64,000 nt of DNA from Cardiocondyla obscurior (GCF_019399895.1 NC_091877.1:5290419-5354418), one strand, 5' to 3'. Positions 1 to 11,198 are shown, counted from the first letter of the stretch. Notes: generated from the sequence alone by a model not told the origin. Program-made: numbers and translations.

Positions 1-233
1 ACTGACTATTGCTCGTTCCTATCCTAAACGGAAGTTTTCGCGGATATTAGGCGACGTTTCTGATTCGTAGTTGAATCCTTTTGTCTCGTCTTGGGCCTGT
101 CTCTTATTGGGTGTTAGTATCGTTCGTGTAAATCTGTCCGTCTGCGCGGCGTCGATCCCCTTAAACCGTGACGAAAGATATCGCTTTTTACGACTCTAAG
201 TCGCCGTGCTATTATTCTCGAGATTTTGATGAC
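1..233. other. Flank with no recognisable gene
   Basis: No convincing open frame, repeat or RNA signal is seen here. It is the left flank of the DNA transposon that begins at 234. Confidence 0.5.
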
Positions 234-253
234 TTAAGGGGTTATACCTAGTA
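234..253 (+). repeat. Left terminal inverted repeat
   Basis: These 20 bp match the reverse complement of 3001-3020 exactly. They start with TTAAGGGGTTAT and continue imperfectly to the GGCC near 270 and 2993. Confidence 0.9.
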
Positions 254-757
254 GGAAATTATTTTTTTGGCCATTTTTTTTTATTGGCTTAAATAATGTA
301 TTGAAGTGTCTAAAATAATGTCCAAAAAGATTTATTACTATAATAATTTTCTAAGTGCTCGAAAAAATTGATTTTTTGAAGCGCCGCGCGCTGCTCCGAG
401 CGCGCCAAATCGACAAAATAAATATCGGAGTACGTTTTACCTTTAAACTTTTTACCGACATAGCTTTTTTTTTCTAAAAAGACGTAGAGATGTCACTGCT
501 TGGTTTATAATTTGGGGAATGACTAAGCATGTTTCATATTTTTACCTGCGTACCCTTTTGTACAAAGGCAAGATCCTGTTTTCAAAAGACGTGTAACCGT
601 TGTGAGTGTCGGTCGCAATTTTCTCGTGCAGTATAATGGTCAATATAGTTTAAATCACGAGTGATAAAATATATGAAGGGCATAAAGGAACTAAACAAAA
701 ACCATCACTAGCAAACGGAGCAATATAAGAAACCGGAAGCCACCTAATCGACATTCT

Positions 758-2403
758 ATGGACAGCGTTCCGGACGAGTTCGTGTCTACGTCTGCCAAAA
801 AAATTATACTTGACTCTGAGAATGAGAACAAAGACATTGACGAAGGTTTCGGATATCGTTTTATAAATTTTATGACTGTATTTTCAACTTTAGCGCAAAT
901 GATTGTATGTAAAACCTGCAAAGGCGATGTAAGTTTTACAGAATCAAGCAGGCGCGGACTCGGTTTTAAAATTGTAATGACATGCAACACATGCGGTGAA
1001 TTTTATATTAATAACTGTCCTATTATAAATATTCATACATATGAACTAAACATTAGAATGATTTTTGCAATGCGCATCCTGGGAATAGGACTGAACGGAA
1101 TAAAGAAATTCTGCGCATTTATGGACCTACCGAAACCTGTTTTTCAAGCGACGTATGACCTAATAATAAAAAATATATTGACTGCTACTTCAGCTGTACG
1201 AGATATAAGTATGAAGAAAGCTGCACAAGAAGAAATAAAAAAGACCCTCGAAAATATAAAAAGTTCCGAAATTATCGTTTCGGGCGATGGTTCGTGGAGG
1301 AAAAGAGGCTTCTCTTCGCTTTTCGGAATAGCCACACTTATTGGTTGGTTTACTGGAAAAGTATTAGACGTGTGCATAAAATCGAAATTCTGCAAATCTT
1401 GTGAATATTGGAATAAAAAGGAAAATACTGCTGAATACGAAGAATGGGCCGAAATTCATCAGACACAATGTGAAATTAATCATACGGGCTCGGCGGGAAA
1501 AATGGAGGTTGACGCAGTGATTGAAATGTTTCAACGATCCGAAATTCTGCATAATATCAAATACGGCAGCTACATCGGCGACGGCGATTCTAAAACCTAC
1601 AAAGGTATTATTGATGCCAAGCCGTACGGTGATTTCATTATTCACAAGAAAGAATGCATTGATCATGTTCAAAAAAGAATGGGAACTCGATTGAGAAATT
1701 AAAAAAAAAAAACTAAAAATCTGGGAGGCCGTGGCAAATTGACCGGCCAACTCATAGACGAATTGTCTATTTATTACGGCCTTGCAATAAGAAGAAATCC
1801 AGATTCCACTGAAAAAATGAAAAACGATATTTACGCCACGTTAAACCATAAAATTTCAACCGACGACAACCCAAAACATGATAATTGCCCGACTGGAATA
1901 ACATCATGGTGCACTTGGCAACAAGCACGAGTTTCAGGAACTCTTGAGATCTACACGCATAAGCCTGCAATGCACGAGGACGTTTTAAACGCTATTAGAC
2001 CAATTTATGACGATCTCAGCTCAGATGAACTTTTATCTCGATGCTTGGGAGGATATACTCAGAACGCGAACGAATCGTTTAATTCTATTGTTTGGTCGAT
2101 TGCTCCGAAAACAATTTTAAGCGGAAAAAAAAAATTAGATTTTGCCGCAAATATATCAATTATAACTTTTAATGATGGACTATTTGGCGTGATGAAGATC
2201 CTGGAAGCTCTTGGAATTACGGTTGGTCGGCAATGTTATGATTTTTGTCTCGAATCCAACTCGCAACGATAAAGTTGTCTGAACGCGCAACATCTGACGC
2301 CGCCAAAGCCTCGCGCCGTGACTCTAAATCGGCCAGGAAAGATTTAGAGAGGCAGGACAAAAATATTGAAGGGCAGTTATATGGTGCTGGGATAGCTGAG
2401 TAA
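758..2403 (+). pseudogene. Mutator-like/Kolobok DDE transposase, frameshifted
   Basis: Cut-and-paste transposase acting on the surrounding 2.8-kb element. The first open part (758-1702, 314 codons) has a zinc-ribbon-like pair of CxxC motifs near residues 51-54 and 76-79. It then has GDGSW with a candidate catalytic Asp near residue 177, and IGDGDS with a second Asp near 275-277. An A-run at 1700-1711 shifts the frame. The second part (1739-2272) carries NANESFNSIVW with the candidate catalytic Glu. After a second shift near 2265-2275 a basic C-terminal tail (ending GAGIAE) runs open to the TAA at 2401-2403. The plus-strand frame is open from about 695, upstream of the ATG at 758, so the true start may lie further up. 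Two shifts make this copy probably dead, unless the A-run is an assembly error. Confidence 0.78.
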
Positions 2404-2573
2404 TGGTAAAAAAATCAGGAAGTTTGTATCTTAAAAATTTCACGTAGTAAACTCATTGTCAAACTTTAAACGCGTTTTTCTCGAAATCACATTTTTACGC
2501 GCGGCTAGCAGCAGAACTTGAGTAATTTTTATCCAATTGACTTGAAATTTTAACTGTAGCTTCTTCGATAGAT

Positions 2574-2741
2574 TATCTACTGAAGTACACACGATTTTTA
2601 AGATCGGTTAACAATTACAATTTTTATAAACAAATAAAGGTCGATTTTTTTAACGAAAAAATGTACTTATGTTTCAAAATTCTGCTAAATTAACAAAAAT
2701 TAATATTTCTTAATATCCATGTGTACTTCAGTAGATATACT
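2574..2741. repeat. Internal short inverted repeat in the Kolobok-like 3' region
   Basis: About 17 bp around CTACTGAAGTACACA (near 2578) recur inverted as TGTGTACTTCAGTAG (near 2720), separated by about 130 bp of AT-rich DNA. It could be a subterminal transposase-binding structure or a small MITE inside the element. Confidence 0.5.
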
Positions 2742-3000
2742 CTTTTAGATTATATAAAAATTTTTTTTATTGTTCCAGGAACATTTGTTGATGACTTCTA
2801 CTGCTAGCCGCAGGAGGCATACGATAAAATCGACCCTTTTTCTATGGACTGTTAATCCGCCATTTTGTTTTCGATTTAAAAAAAAAAAAATTTTTGTACA
2901 TATAAAGATAGGTGTATTGAGCTCTCAAAATTCCAAATTGATCCATCCATTCATTAAATCACAAAAAATTGTTAAATATAGGCTATGATTTTGGCCTTTT

Positions 3001-3020
3001 TACTAGGTATAACCCCTTAA
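3001..3020 (-). repeat. Right terminal inverted repeat
   Basis: Exact inverted partner of 234-253, ending ATAACCCCTTAA. It closes the transposon. Confidence 0.9.
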
Positions 3021-3081
3021 TGCATTTTTTCAAGCTTTAGAAACAAAAATTTATTTATTACAACCAGTATCTTTAAATTTT

Positions 3082-3345
3082 TTGTTTCAAGTATGTCAAA
3101 ATTTTTTAAAAGAAGAGCATGTTAAAACTTTTTCAATAAACATACAATTTTTTTTTAAAGAAAATCACAAAACTCTTAATGAAATTACTTTAGGGACAGA
3201 ATGCGAGGAATATCTTAATGAATTAATGTTCCAAGGATATACAGATACAGTGACAATTATTCGAGAAAACTGTTTAGCATTTTATGTAACTTGTGCGAGA
3301 GAAATTCGTAATAGATTACTATTTGTAATAGATTCCTATTTGTAA
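3082..3345 (+). other. Short open frame, possible transposase relic
   Basis: An 87-codon frame lies just outside the right end of the Kolobok-like element. Its C-terminal part (LAFYVTCAREIRNRL) vaguely resembles hAT-type transposase sequence, but no catalytic motif is present. The same DNA is not visible left of the element. I do not recognise it with confidence. Confidence 0.2.
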
Positions 3346-3940
3346 TAGATTTTGTATAAAACATTTTTGATATTTTAAATAGTTTTTGAGTTATATCGAA
3401 AAAGCACACAGCCCATCTATTTGTAAGGGGTAATTTCACCCTCTTAAAGTGAAATTTAGCACAAACAAAAAATAGTTCTGTGTTACAGATGAATTACTCT
3501 ACATGCACACAAAGTATTAACTTTTTGAATTTCCGGGTTGCCTAACCTTCCTTGTCAGTGTATGGGGCGATGCACGTAATGATAACGAAATTACATTTAT
3601 ATAATGATAATGTGAAAACTATTAATATAGTCTTGCCGCCGCCGAAAAAAAAGGCGCAAACTTGAATAAGTGTAAGAGCGTGTGTTTATGTATTATTTTC
3701 AGATGAAGAAGACTGTGACATAGAAGACTGGAAAGTAGAATTAAGATAAATAAGAAAAAAAGTTTATTGTAAAAAAAAAAGGTGGGAATGGTAAAAGAAT
3801 TTCTTAAAGCTGAGAAGATATGTAAAAGTTTATGTACGTTGCTGGTTATGTTATGATATGTTAAAAGATTTATGTTTGTAAAGAAGTAAAAGATAGTCAA
3901 GTGTACCCCGAAAGGGAAAATAAACATATGTAATACTTAC
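3346..3940. other. Non-coding AT-rich stretch
   Basis: No supported gene. On the minus strand a possible short last exon for the gene piece at 3941-4246 starts after an AG near 3704. It would encode a Ser-rich tail and then stop, but this is weak. Confidence 0.3.
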
Positions 3941-4246
3941 TGCAACACGTGTGATTGTTATCATTATCATTGTCTGGTGGTGTTACGTTTAACTCAATCA
4001 CACAATTATTTCCAATATTATTATTAGTATTAATATTTTCAATTTTATTTTCGTTGTTATTGTCAGACGTTTCCTTTTCTTCTGCATTGTAATTAGATAA
4101 TTCATTTTTATTTTCCCATGAATTATTAAATATTTTATCTGTGTTAAAATTATCTGTATATAACACGTTTTCCACGTCGCTATAATTCAAACTTTTATTT
4201 TGTACATTACAATCGTTTTCTTGTACGATTTCTTCAATATGTTTAG
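3941..4246 (-). CDS. Exon-like, Asn-rich coding piece of unknown gene
   Basis: The minus strand is open across the whole interval and is bounded by good splice signals. A TTTTTTAG acceptor ends at 4247-4248 and a GTAAGTATTA donor occupies 3931-3940. The protein is low-complexity and rich in Asn, Asp and Glu, with NNNENKIENINTNNN-like tracts and no recognised domain. It lies just beyond the truncated LTR at 4280. It could be an exon of a host gene or of a DNA transposon. The matched splice signals and open frame are what I see; function is unknown. Confidence 0.4.
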
Positions 4247-4279
4247 CTAAAAAATAAATAAAAATGATTTAAATACTTT

Positions 4280-4470
4280 TGCTTTAATAACAAATATTCT
4301 GTTTTCACAAACATGTGTCTCCGTCAACATCCGCTAATCAACTGACTAACGAAACCGAACTTGTAAATAAAATCGAGAAAATCAATAATCAATCGTTGCT
4401 AGGGAAAGAATCGAAACGAGCCTAACAACATAAACCGAATAAATTCATAATGTGAAAAAAGGCGCAAACA
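4280..4470 (-). repeat. Truncated 3' LTR of BEL-1
   Basis: These 191 bp are nearly identical to 11,008-11,198, the start of the 5' LTR, with about four differences. Read on the minus strand the LTR begins TGTTTGCGCC immediately after a purine-rich stretch (GAGGCGGGCGG). Homology stops at 4,280, so roughly 590 bp of the LTR are missing. Confidence 0.9.
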
Positions 4471-4532
4471 TACCGCCCGCCTCGTCATAGACGAAAGTGG
4501 CTTCCTTCTAAAAAAAATCTTTTAACATTTTT

Positions 4533-5787
4533 CTATTTATCTTTTCTCTGTCCGATAGAAGATCTTTCTTCCTTATCCTTTTCTTCTTCCTGAAGAATTG
4601 GTATTATTCTTGTGATTGGTCTTTTTAAAACAGTGGTTGATGTCTTTAAAGTGACCACTCTGACTAAACCATCTGCCCCAGGATGAATCTTTAAAATTCT
4701 TCCCATTAACCACTTTGCAGGAGGTAAACCTTCTTCTCTGAGAATTACTAGTTGACCTACCCTTATGTTTTCTGATTCCCTAAACCATTTGGTTCGCTCC
4801 TGCAAATTGGTCAAGTATTCTTGTAACCAGCGCTTCCAATAATGCGACCTTATTTTTTGCAGAAGCTGATATCGATTCAATCGATTTTCTGGAATGTCAA
4901 TTAACTTGGCTTCTGGAATCAAAGTGGAAACTCCCCCTGTGAGGAAATGTGCGGGAGTTAACACATCTAAATCTTCTGGATCATTTGACAAAGGACATAA
5001 CGGCCTTGTGTTCATGCAAGCTTCTATTTGCACTAAAACTGTGCTTAGTTCTTCGAAAGTTAACTTATGATCCCCCATCACTTTTATTAAATGTCGTTTC
5101 ATAGATTTAATTCCGGCCTCCCATATTCCGCCAAAATGTGGTGTTCTTGGAGGAATAAATTTCCATTCTGTTCCTTGAGAAGCTAATTTCTCCGCTGTTT
5201 TCCCTAAAAAACTCGGAAGATTCTTCGAACATCTTCCTAAGCTCGACATCTGCTACCTTGAAATTTGTACCGTTGTCAGAATAAAGATTACGACATATTC
5301 CTCGTCGTCCTGCAAAACGTCGATATGCTCCAAGAAAGGCTTCTGTACTTAAATCTCCTACCGCTTCTAAATGAACCGCTTTAGTTGCGAGACAAATGAA
5401 TAAAGCTATGTATCCTTTATTAGCAGAATGTCCACGTCCAGGATTCCGTCGTATCTGCAAAGGTCCTGCATAATCTACCCCCGAAATTGAGAAAGGACGT
5501 TCAAAATTTACTCTGTGGAAAGGTAAATCTCCCATCTGTTGCGTTAAAGATGTTGTTTGAAATCTTTTACATTTTGTGCAATTCCGCAACATTTTCTTGA
5601 TGAGACTGGAGGCTCCTAAAATCCAAACATGAGTACGAAGAGTGCTTAAAGTTAATGTAATTCCTCCATGCCAGCATTCTTGATGTGCAAAATGCACATA
5701 CATCGAAGATAAATTCGAATGTTTTGGTAAAATGGGTGGAAATTTTGTATTAAATTGCAAAATACTGTGACGGAGTCTGCCTTTCAC
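4533..5787 (-). pseudogene. BEL-1 integrase
   Basis: Integrase portion of the BEL/Pao polyprotein, which inserts the cDNA into the host genome. The N-terminal part (5,107-5,787) has the HHCC zinc finger (HFAHQECWHGG ... CTKC), the core first Asp in GVDYAGPL, and the second Asp in LYSDNGTNF. The catalytic Glu is in FGGIWEAGIKSMKRH, which lies in the other frame (4,533-5,249), so one frameshift falls in the overlap. The C-terminal SH3-like region ends close to the truncated LTR. The frame upstream is contiguous with RNase H apart from the TGA at 5,791-5,793. Non-functional as read. Confidence 0.88.
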
Positions 5788-5790
5788 TCT

Positions 5791-8511
5791 TCAAATCCCT
5801 TCTTTGTCTAAATAAGGATTTAATTTCTTAAGCTGTGACTTCTTTGACACATTATTTTTGACACGTAATGTCTCAAGATCCTGAAAGAAGACCGATCTCT
5901 GAGTGCATTTGATCAAAGCTTTCCGTGACCTCACCAACTCAGAGACACTGAGAAAATTTGGAAAATTCTTTCTTTTATTTCGATGACACTTATCGAAAAA
6001 TCTAAAACAATAAGCAATAACGCGAGTTGCTCTAAGTAACGATGAAAATCGTGTTATAATTTCATCTTCTTCCTGCCCTTGTTCCGTGGCAATAGCAAAA
6101 GAAGAAAGTATTTGAGAATCAGCATCCGTTAAAACTTGCTTTTCTTCTTGTTTTGACGAAAAATCTTGAAATTGTGATAAACAGAGAGGGCCATGCCACC
6201 ACAAACTTGATTCACGTAATTCAGAAGAACTCAAACCTCTTGAAGCCATATCAGCTGGGTTCTGTTTGGTAGGAATATATTTCCAAGATGCTTCCGGTAA
6301 TTGAGTTTGTAGAGTTTGTAAAGAAACTCTATTTGCTATAAATGTTTTCCATTGACTTGGATGCTTCTTTATCCAAGCTAAAGTTACTTGACTGTCAGAC
6401 CAGGCAATTACATCAAGATCTTTCAAAAAATTTAATTTCCTTACATAATTAAATAACCGAACTAATAAAGCTGCTCCACACAATTCTAATTTTGGAATAC
6501 TCACAGTTTTTACAGGAGACACTTTTGCTTTAGAAGCGACCAAAGAAACGTTAATTTTCCCCTCTTCGGAAACTGTGTGAATATAAATTGCCGCCGCATA
6601 AGCTCGAGTTGAAGCATCGCAAAACCCATGCAATTCTGTCTTTGAATTTGAAGAAGTTTCGAACCAACGGTTGATTTGTAAATTATTCAAATCCTGTAAG
6701 GAATCTTGAAACCCTTTCCAAAATTGCTGCTTATTAAAATCAAGTTTCTCGTCCCATCCCACTCCTGCAATCCAAAGATCTTGAATAAAAATCTTTCCCG
6801 CTATTATAACAGGAGAAATCCATTCCAACGGATCATAAAGTTTAAAAAGACAGGAGAGAATATTTCGTTTAGTAAATATGTTGATTGAAATTCCTTGAAT
6901 TTTTACCGAAAATCCAAACGCATCTAAGAAAGGATTCCATTGTATTCCCAAAGTTTTCACTGTTTCAAAAGTTTCCTTAGAAATTTCAGTATTCGAAACT
7001 TCTTGTCTCTTCAAATTCTCCGGCAAAAGTGAATTATGATTTGCCGCCCATTTATCCAACTCTATACCGGCCATTTTTAAAAGTGAAATTAATTCTTTCC
7101 GTTCCCTTTGTGCCTCGTAAAGACAGTCTGCTCCCCCGAAAATATCGTCGACATATGTCTGTGATCGAAGACATTGTGCCCCCTGAGGAAAACGATGTCC
7201 TTCATCAATAACTAATTGTTGAAGAGTTTTAATCGCAAGATATGGAGCACAAGCGGTTCCGTAAGTTACCGTTGTATGACGATATTCCATGGGAGCTTCA
7301 CTTTCATTTGGTGACCATAAGATTCGCAAAAAATCTCTGTCATCTTGATGAATTTTAATTTGCCTAAACATTTTTATAATATCTGCGGTGAAAACAAAAC
7401 GAAATCTTCGCCAATTTAACAAAACAAGAGTTAAATCATTTTGTAAAGGAGGACCAATCATTAATGCTTTGTTGAGACTCTGTTGATGTGCTGTCTGTCT
7501 TAAAGCATCAAAAACCACTCTAATTTTCCATCGAGGTACCTCCGTAATTACCGCATGGTGAGGTAAATACCATACTCTAGTACTCTTAATTTCGTCGTGA
7601 GGAACCCGCTCCATATGTTTCAATTCTTCATATTCTTTTAGAAATTCCTGATATTTTAAATTTAATTTTGCATCCCGAAAAAGTCTCCTTTTCAAAGCTG
7701 TTAACGAATGCTGAGCAATTCGACGAATTTCTTCTACGGCGTCTGATGGATCTAATTTGAAAGGGAGTCGCATCACATATCGGCCATCCGAGTCTCGATA
7801 ATGTGTTGTTTTAAAAAATTCCTCACATTTCTCTTCCTCCAAATTTAACAAATGCGAATTTTCCTTGAACTCTTCTGATTTCCGAAGCTGTTGCAAAGAA
7901 TTTCGGAGTTCTTCTTCTGCAGCGCATACCATAGAAATTGCCGAATCTTCAACCAAATTCTCCGCCCGCCGTGCAGGAACTCCAGAGATTATCCATCCAA
8001 AAACCGTGTCTTGGGTTATGAGATCTGTTTCCGGCCATCGATGTAAACCTTCCTTAATCAAAGCGCTGTATTCTGAAGCTCCTAAAAGAATATCCACCTT
8101 TGCCGGCTTGAAAAAATAAGGATCTGCAAGAGGCTTCTTAAAATTTTCCAAAATATCCTTTGCCTTTATTTCCTTTGACGGTAACAAACCTGTTAATTTT
8201 GGCCAAATCAAAACTTCTATTTCCAGAAAAAATTCCGAATCCTGAAAAGAATGTAAAACTATCGTGGATTTTGAACGAACCGTTCCCGCTTTTAAAGCAC
8301 CGATACCTGATAACGGAACATGTACACGTGAACGAGTTAAACAAAGCGTCTGTGCTAATGCTTCCGTAATAAAAGATATCTGAGAACCTTGATCTAAAAA
8401 TGCCCTTGATTTTAAACTAATTTCCTTATTAGAAATTAAAATCTGTGCGGTTGGAAGTAGTACTTCTCCTTTATTTGAATCGATATTTGCGGATAAAATG
8501 CTGTCATTTAG
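5791..8511 (-). pseudogene. BEL-1 protease, reverse transcriptase and RNase H
   Basis: The central part of the polyprotein that copies genomic RNA into cDNA. The same frame is open from the TAA at 8,512 to the TGA at 5,791. The aspartic protease site LDQGSQISF lies near 8,400. The reverse transcriptase palm motif is YVDDIFGG (about 7,140-7,160), and GFCDAST near 6,600 begins the BEL-type RNase H, followed by the SDSQVTLAWI segment. A conserved HHAVITEV-type region precedes the palm. The frame passes through 8,211 without an ATG, so the pol part was made as a fusion with gag. Order and motifs are typical of BEL/Pao. The bounding stops indicate decay. Confidence 0.9.
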
Positions 8512-9825
8512 TTACAAAGAAACTTCTTCCGCAGTTTCTTTAACAATCTCTGGATGCAAAAGTGTGTGGTGTTGTTTCTTGCAAATATTGCAGCGTCGTG
8601 GCGATTTACAAAATTGCATACGATGATGTCCTAAGCAATTAAAACAAAGTCTTAAACGTCGTACATCATCGCGTCGTTCCTTCAAACTTTTCTTCCCGAA
8701 ATCAGGGCATGAGCTCACAAAATGTTTCTATGAACATAATGGACATTTCCTTTCGAAATTGTAAGGATGTGGCTTATTTTCAGCATGATATGCCTTCACA
8801 AATTTTTCCTTCTGAAACACTTTCTTTGGTTCTTTCTCAAATTTCCTTGTTGCTTTCACAGAGTTTAATCCGTCCCTCCGACAATTAAGCCAACGGACCA
8901 AATCTGCCATTTTAGGAAAGACCATGGATTTATCTAATGAATTTCTTGAACCGAAATTGTTTTCATCGAGAGAATTATCACGGAAAGCCAAATGTTCCTC
9001 CCAAAGCCTATGAGTTTCGGAATCTAAAATTTGAAGAAGTCGATGACATACCAATGCCTCTAAAAGATCCGTATCTGATTTCGTTATCTTTTTCATTGCC
9101 AAAAACGTTAAATTCATCGCTTTGATTCGACTATTAATTTCCTCTGCCGACAATGTTTTTATTGGTTGCAAATTTGCTAATTTATCCATTAGCATGTTAA
9201 GCTGATGACGCGGCTTGTCAAAGGTATCTTTGAGTTCTTTCCAAGCTATATTATAATTATCTCCCTTAAGAGGAAGATGGGCAATCGACCTCTTAACATC
9301 ATCCGTCAAACTCGCAAGTAAATACCGAAATTTTTCTAAATCCGACAAATTTTCCCTTTCATGAATCGTCGAAATAAAATATGAGCTAAACGTATCCCAA
9401 TCTTCCGTTTTCCCGGAAAATTTCACCACCAATAATTTTGGCAATTTGCTCGTTTCTTCCCTTCCCCCATTTGCCACATTTGTAGCAACCGATTCTACCG
9501 AAGATGTTGACGGTTGCGCGACATTTTCTATTTCGGCTAACAAACTATATAATTCATCTCTAATATTACGATAAGATATTTCTATTTCTTGAATAAAATT
9601 TTCCACGATATACGGGTCCTCTTCAGTCCGTTCACTGACGCTAATTTCAAGATCCGTATTATAAATATCCGTCCAATAACCCTTAAGATCATCCAAAGCG
9701 TTTTTAATTTGTATCGTTGACAAAGAAGTACGCGGTGTTTGAAGTAGCGAAGGGAGAATACGACGCAAAGCATCCGCTCTCCTCTTCTGCTGGCCTACTA
9801 GACGCTTGATCGAAATCGGAGCCAT
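8512..9825 (-). pseudogene. BEL-1 gag with zinc knuckles
   Basis: Structural protein of the element. The start ATG at 9,825 gives MAPISIKRLVGQQKRR, followed by a coiled, charged N-terminal region and a DUF1759-like capsid segment (LPKLLVVKFSGKTEDWDTF and following). Zinc-binding cysteines follow (CPLC ... CFNCLGHHRMQFC ... CNICKKQHHTLLH). A TAG at 8,728-8,730 interrupts the zinc-knuckle cluster and a TAA at 8,512-8,514 separates gag from protease, both in the same frame. Apart from these two stops, gag and pol would be one polyprotein. Confidence 0.88.
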
Positions 9826-10395
9826 TTCGAAGAATTTTTAAATCAACAATTTTATTTCTGAAATGTTTTCCAAAAAAGAATCATTTGAATAATAATTTGA
9901 GCTTTAATTTATTTAATTTTAGTTTAACTTTTAAAAAAAAAAAAAATGTGCAAAATTTATTTAAATTTAAATCCCAAATCAAACTATTTATTGTATTTTA
10001 ATTTTTTAATTAATTTTTCTTTTTACCTATTATTTACTTTGAAACTGTATTAGAATTTAATTTTTAATTTATTTTATACACAATTTTAAAGTTTTTTTTT
10101 TGTTTTTAAATTTCTTTGTTCTCAATATAAATCTTAATCAATGTGAATTCATTATTTCACAACAATTCAAATTATCATTCAAAAAAATCAACATAATGAA
10201 ATCTCCCTGAAAGAAAAATGTAATTTGTGCAGCAAATATCTAAGAAATTCACATAACAGCACTGTTAAATCAATATGTAATAAACTCAAATAATTTCAAT
10301 AAAAGAATTCAATGAACCGAAATAAACTTTCCAAAACTCCTTTACAAATATTACTCATTATTATTTTTTAAAGAAAACAAACGTCGCCACCTGGT
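9826..10395 (-). other. BEL-1 untranslated leader
   Basis: About 570 bp of very AT-rich sequence between the primer-binding site and the gag ATG. No other gene is seen. Confidence 0.6.
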
Positions 10396-10413
10396 ATCCG
10401 GCTCGAAGGACCA
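10396..10413 (-). promoter_or_regulatory. BEL-1 primer-binding site, tRNA-Tyr type
   Basis: The plus-strand bases ATCCGGCTCGAAGGACCA are what the 3' end of an insect tRNA-Tyr with its CCA looks like. The minus strand is therefore an 18-nt primer-binding site. It sits five bases (all T on the minus strand) after the LTR end at 10,419. The tRNA identity is from knowledge of insect tRNA-Tyr sequence. Confidence 0.8.
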
Positions 10414-10418
10414 AAAAA

Positions 10419-11198
10419 TGTATGAAAATAACTGAATTTGACTGTAGAAAACTTAAACCAGGTGGCTGAAAATTCTTATAGAAGAAAATTTAGATTAGAA
10501 AAATAGACTTGACACAGAAATAATAAACTCAAATTTGAAAGTTAGAAAAGGAGGATTTAATTGGCATAAAAAACCCTCCCCCAGCATGGGAGGAGGGAAA
10601 AAGCCGTAATTGAGAATTACAATTGTTTCACAAATTCTTAACAAAGCGCATGCATGTATATAACCGGAAAATACAAAGAAAGATGTTAATTGAATTACTC
10701 ACAGATCTGAAAAAAATAACTTAAGTTTGGATCTTAGAATCGATACCAAAACTTCTTTGTTTCAATCCAAATAAATCGTAAATTTGTTCCTTTCTTATGA
10801 AAATTATGAGTCGGCAGGAGCAGCCTGCTTCCTCAAATGGGAGCAGCCCAAATCCTTATCGGGAGCAGCCCGAGCAATTTACAGGAGCAGCCTGTTTCCG
10901 CTGTTTAACAACTGATAAATAATTTTCCGGGAGCAGCCCGTATTGTCACTTATAAAGGAACACTCTTAAAAACTTTATGATTTATTTCTCTTTCATTTAA
11001 GTTAATTTGCTTTAATAACAAATATTCTGTTTTTACAAACATGTGTCTCCGTCAACATCCGCTAATCAACTGACTAACGAAACCGAACTTGTAAATAAAA
11101 TCGAGAAAATCAATAATTAATCGTTGCTAGGGAAAGAATCGAAACGAGCCTAACAACATAAACCGAATAAATTCATAATGTGAAAAAAGGCGCGAACA
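10419..11198 (-). repeat. 5' LTR of BEL-1
   Basis: A 780-bp LTR, on the minus strand beginning TGTTCGCGCC and ending ATTTTCATACA. Its first 191 bp match the truncated 3' LTR. It contains a cluster of GGAGCAGCC motifs (10,815-10,940) and an AT-rich downstream half. The last 205 bp reappear inverted at 11,199-11,404. Confidence 0.88.
10815..10940. repeat. Five near-palindromic GGAGCAGCC motifs in the LTR
   Basis: CAGGAGCAGCCTG occurs at 10,815-10,827 and 10,882-10,894. GGGAGCAGCCC occurs within 10,839-10,849, 10,860-10,872 and 10,927-10,940. Each copy is close to an inverted repeat around GCAGC, so transcripts could form a row of short hairpins. It could be a protein or RNA recognition element of the LTR (inference). 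Confidence 0.75.

Larger units (their letters stand above)
234..3020 (+). mobile_element. Kolobok/Mutator-like DNA transposon with TTAA termini
   Basis: The ends are a 20-bp perfect terminal inverted repeat at 234-253 and 3001-3020. Each end begins with TTAA, followed by GGGGTTATACC read inwards, so TTAA is either the target-site duplication or part of the repeat. The element is about 2.8 kb and carries one transposase gene on the plus strand. Known of the families: TTAA target sites are typical of Kolobok and piggyBac, whereas classical Mutator elements make 8-11 bp duplications. No 8-11 bp duplication is visible here, and the transposase is Mutator-like rather than piggyBac-like, so Kolobok is the best fit. 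Superfamily placement is inference. Confidence 0.8.
4280..11198 (-). mobile_element. BEL/Pao LTR retrotransposon (BEL-1), decayed
   Basis: In minus-strand order it contains a 780-bp 5' LTR (10,419-11,198), a tRNA-Tyr primer site, a leader, gag, protease, reverse transcriptase, RNase H, integrase, and the first 191 bp of a 3' LTR (4,280-4,470). Gag and pol share one frame, as is usual for BEL/Pao, but it is broken by three in-frame stops (8,728, 8,512, 5,791) and a frameshift near 5,190-5,250. No matching target-site duplication is found because the 3' LTR is cut short and the other side carries an inverted LTR piece. Confidence 0.9.

Noticed and set aside
234..3020. piggyBac transposon
   Set aside because: TTAA ends fit, but the protein has GDGSW and NANESFNS motifs of Mutator/Kolobok type and none of piggyBac, and the repeat does not begin with CCC.
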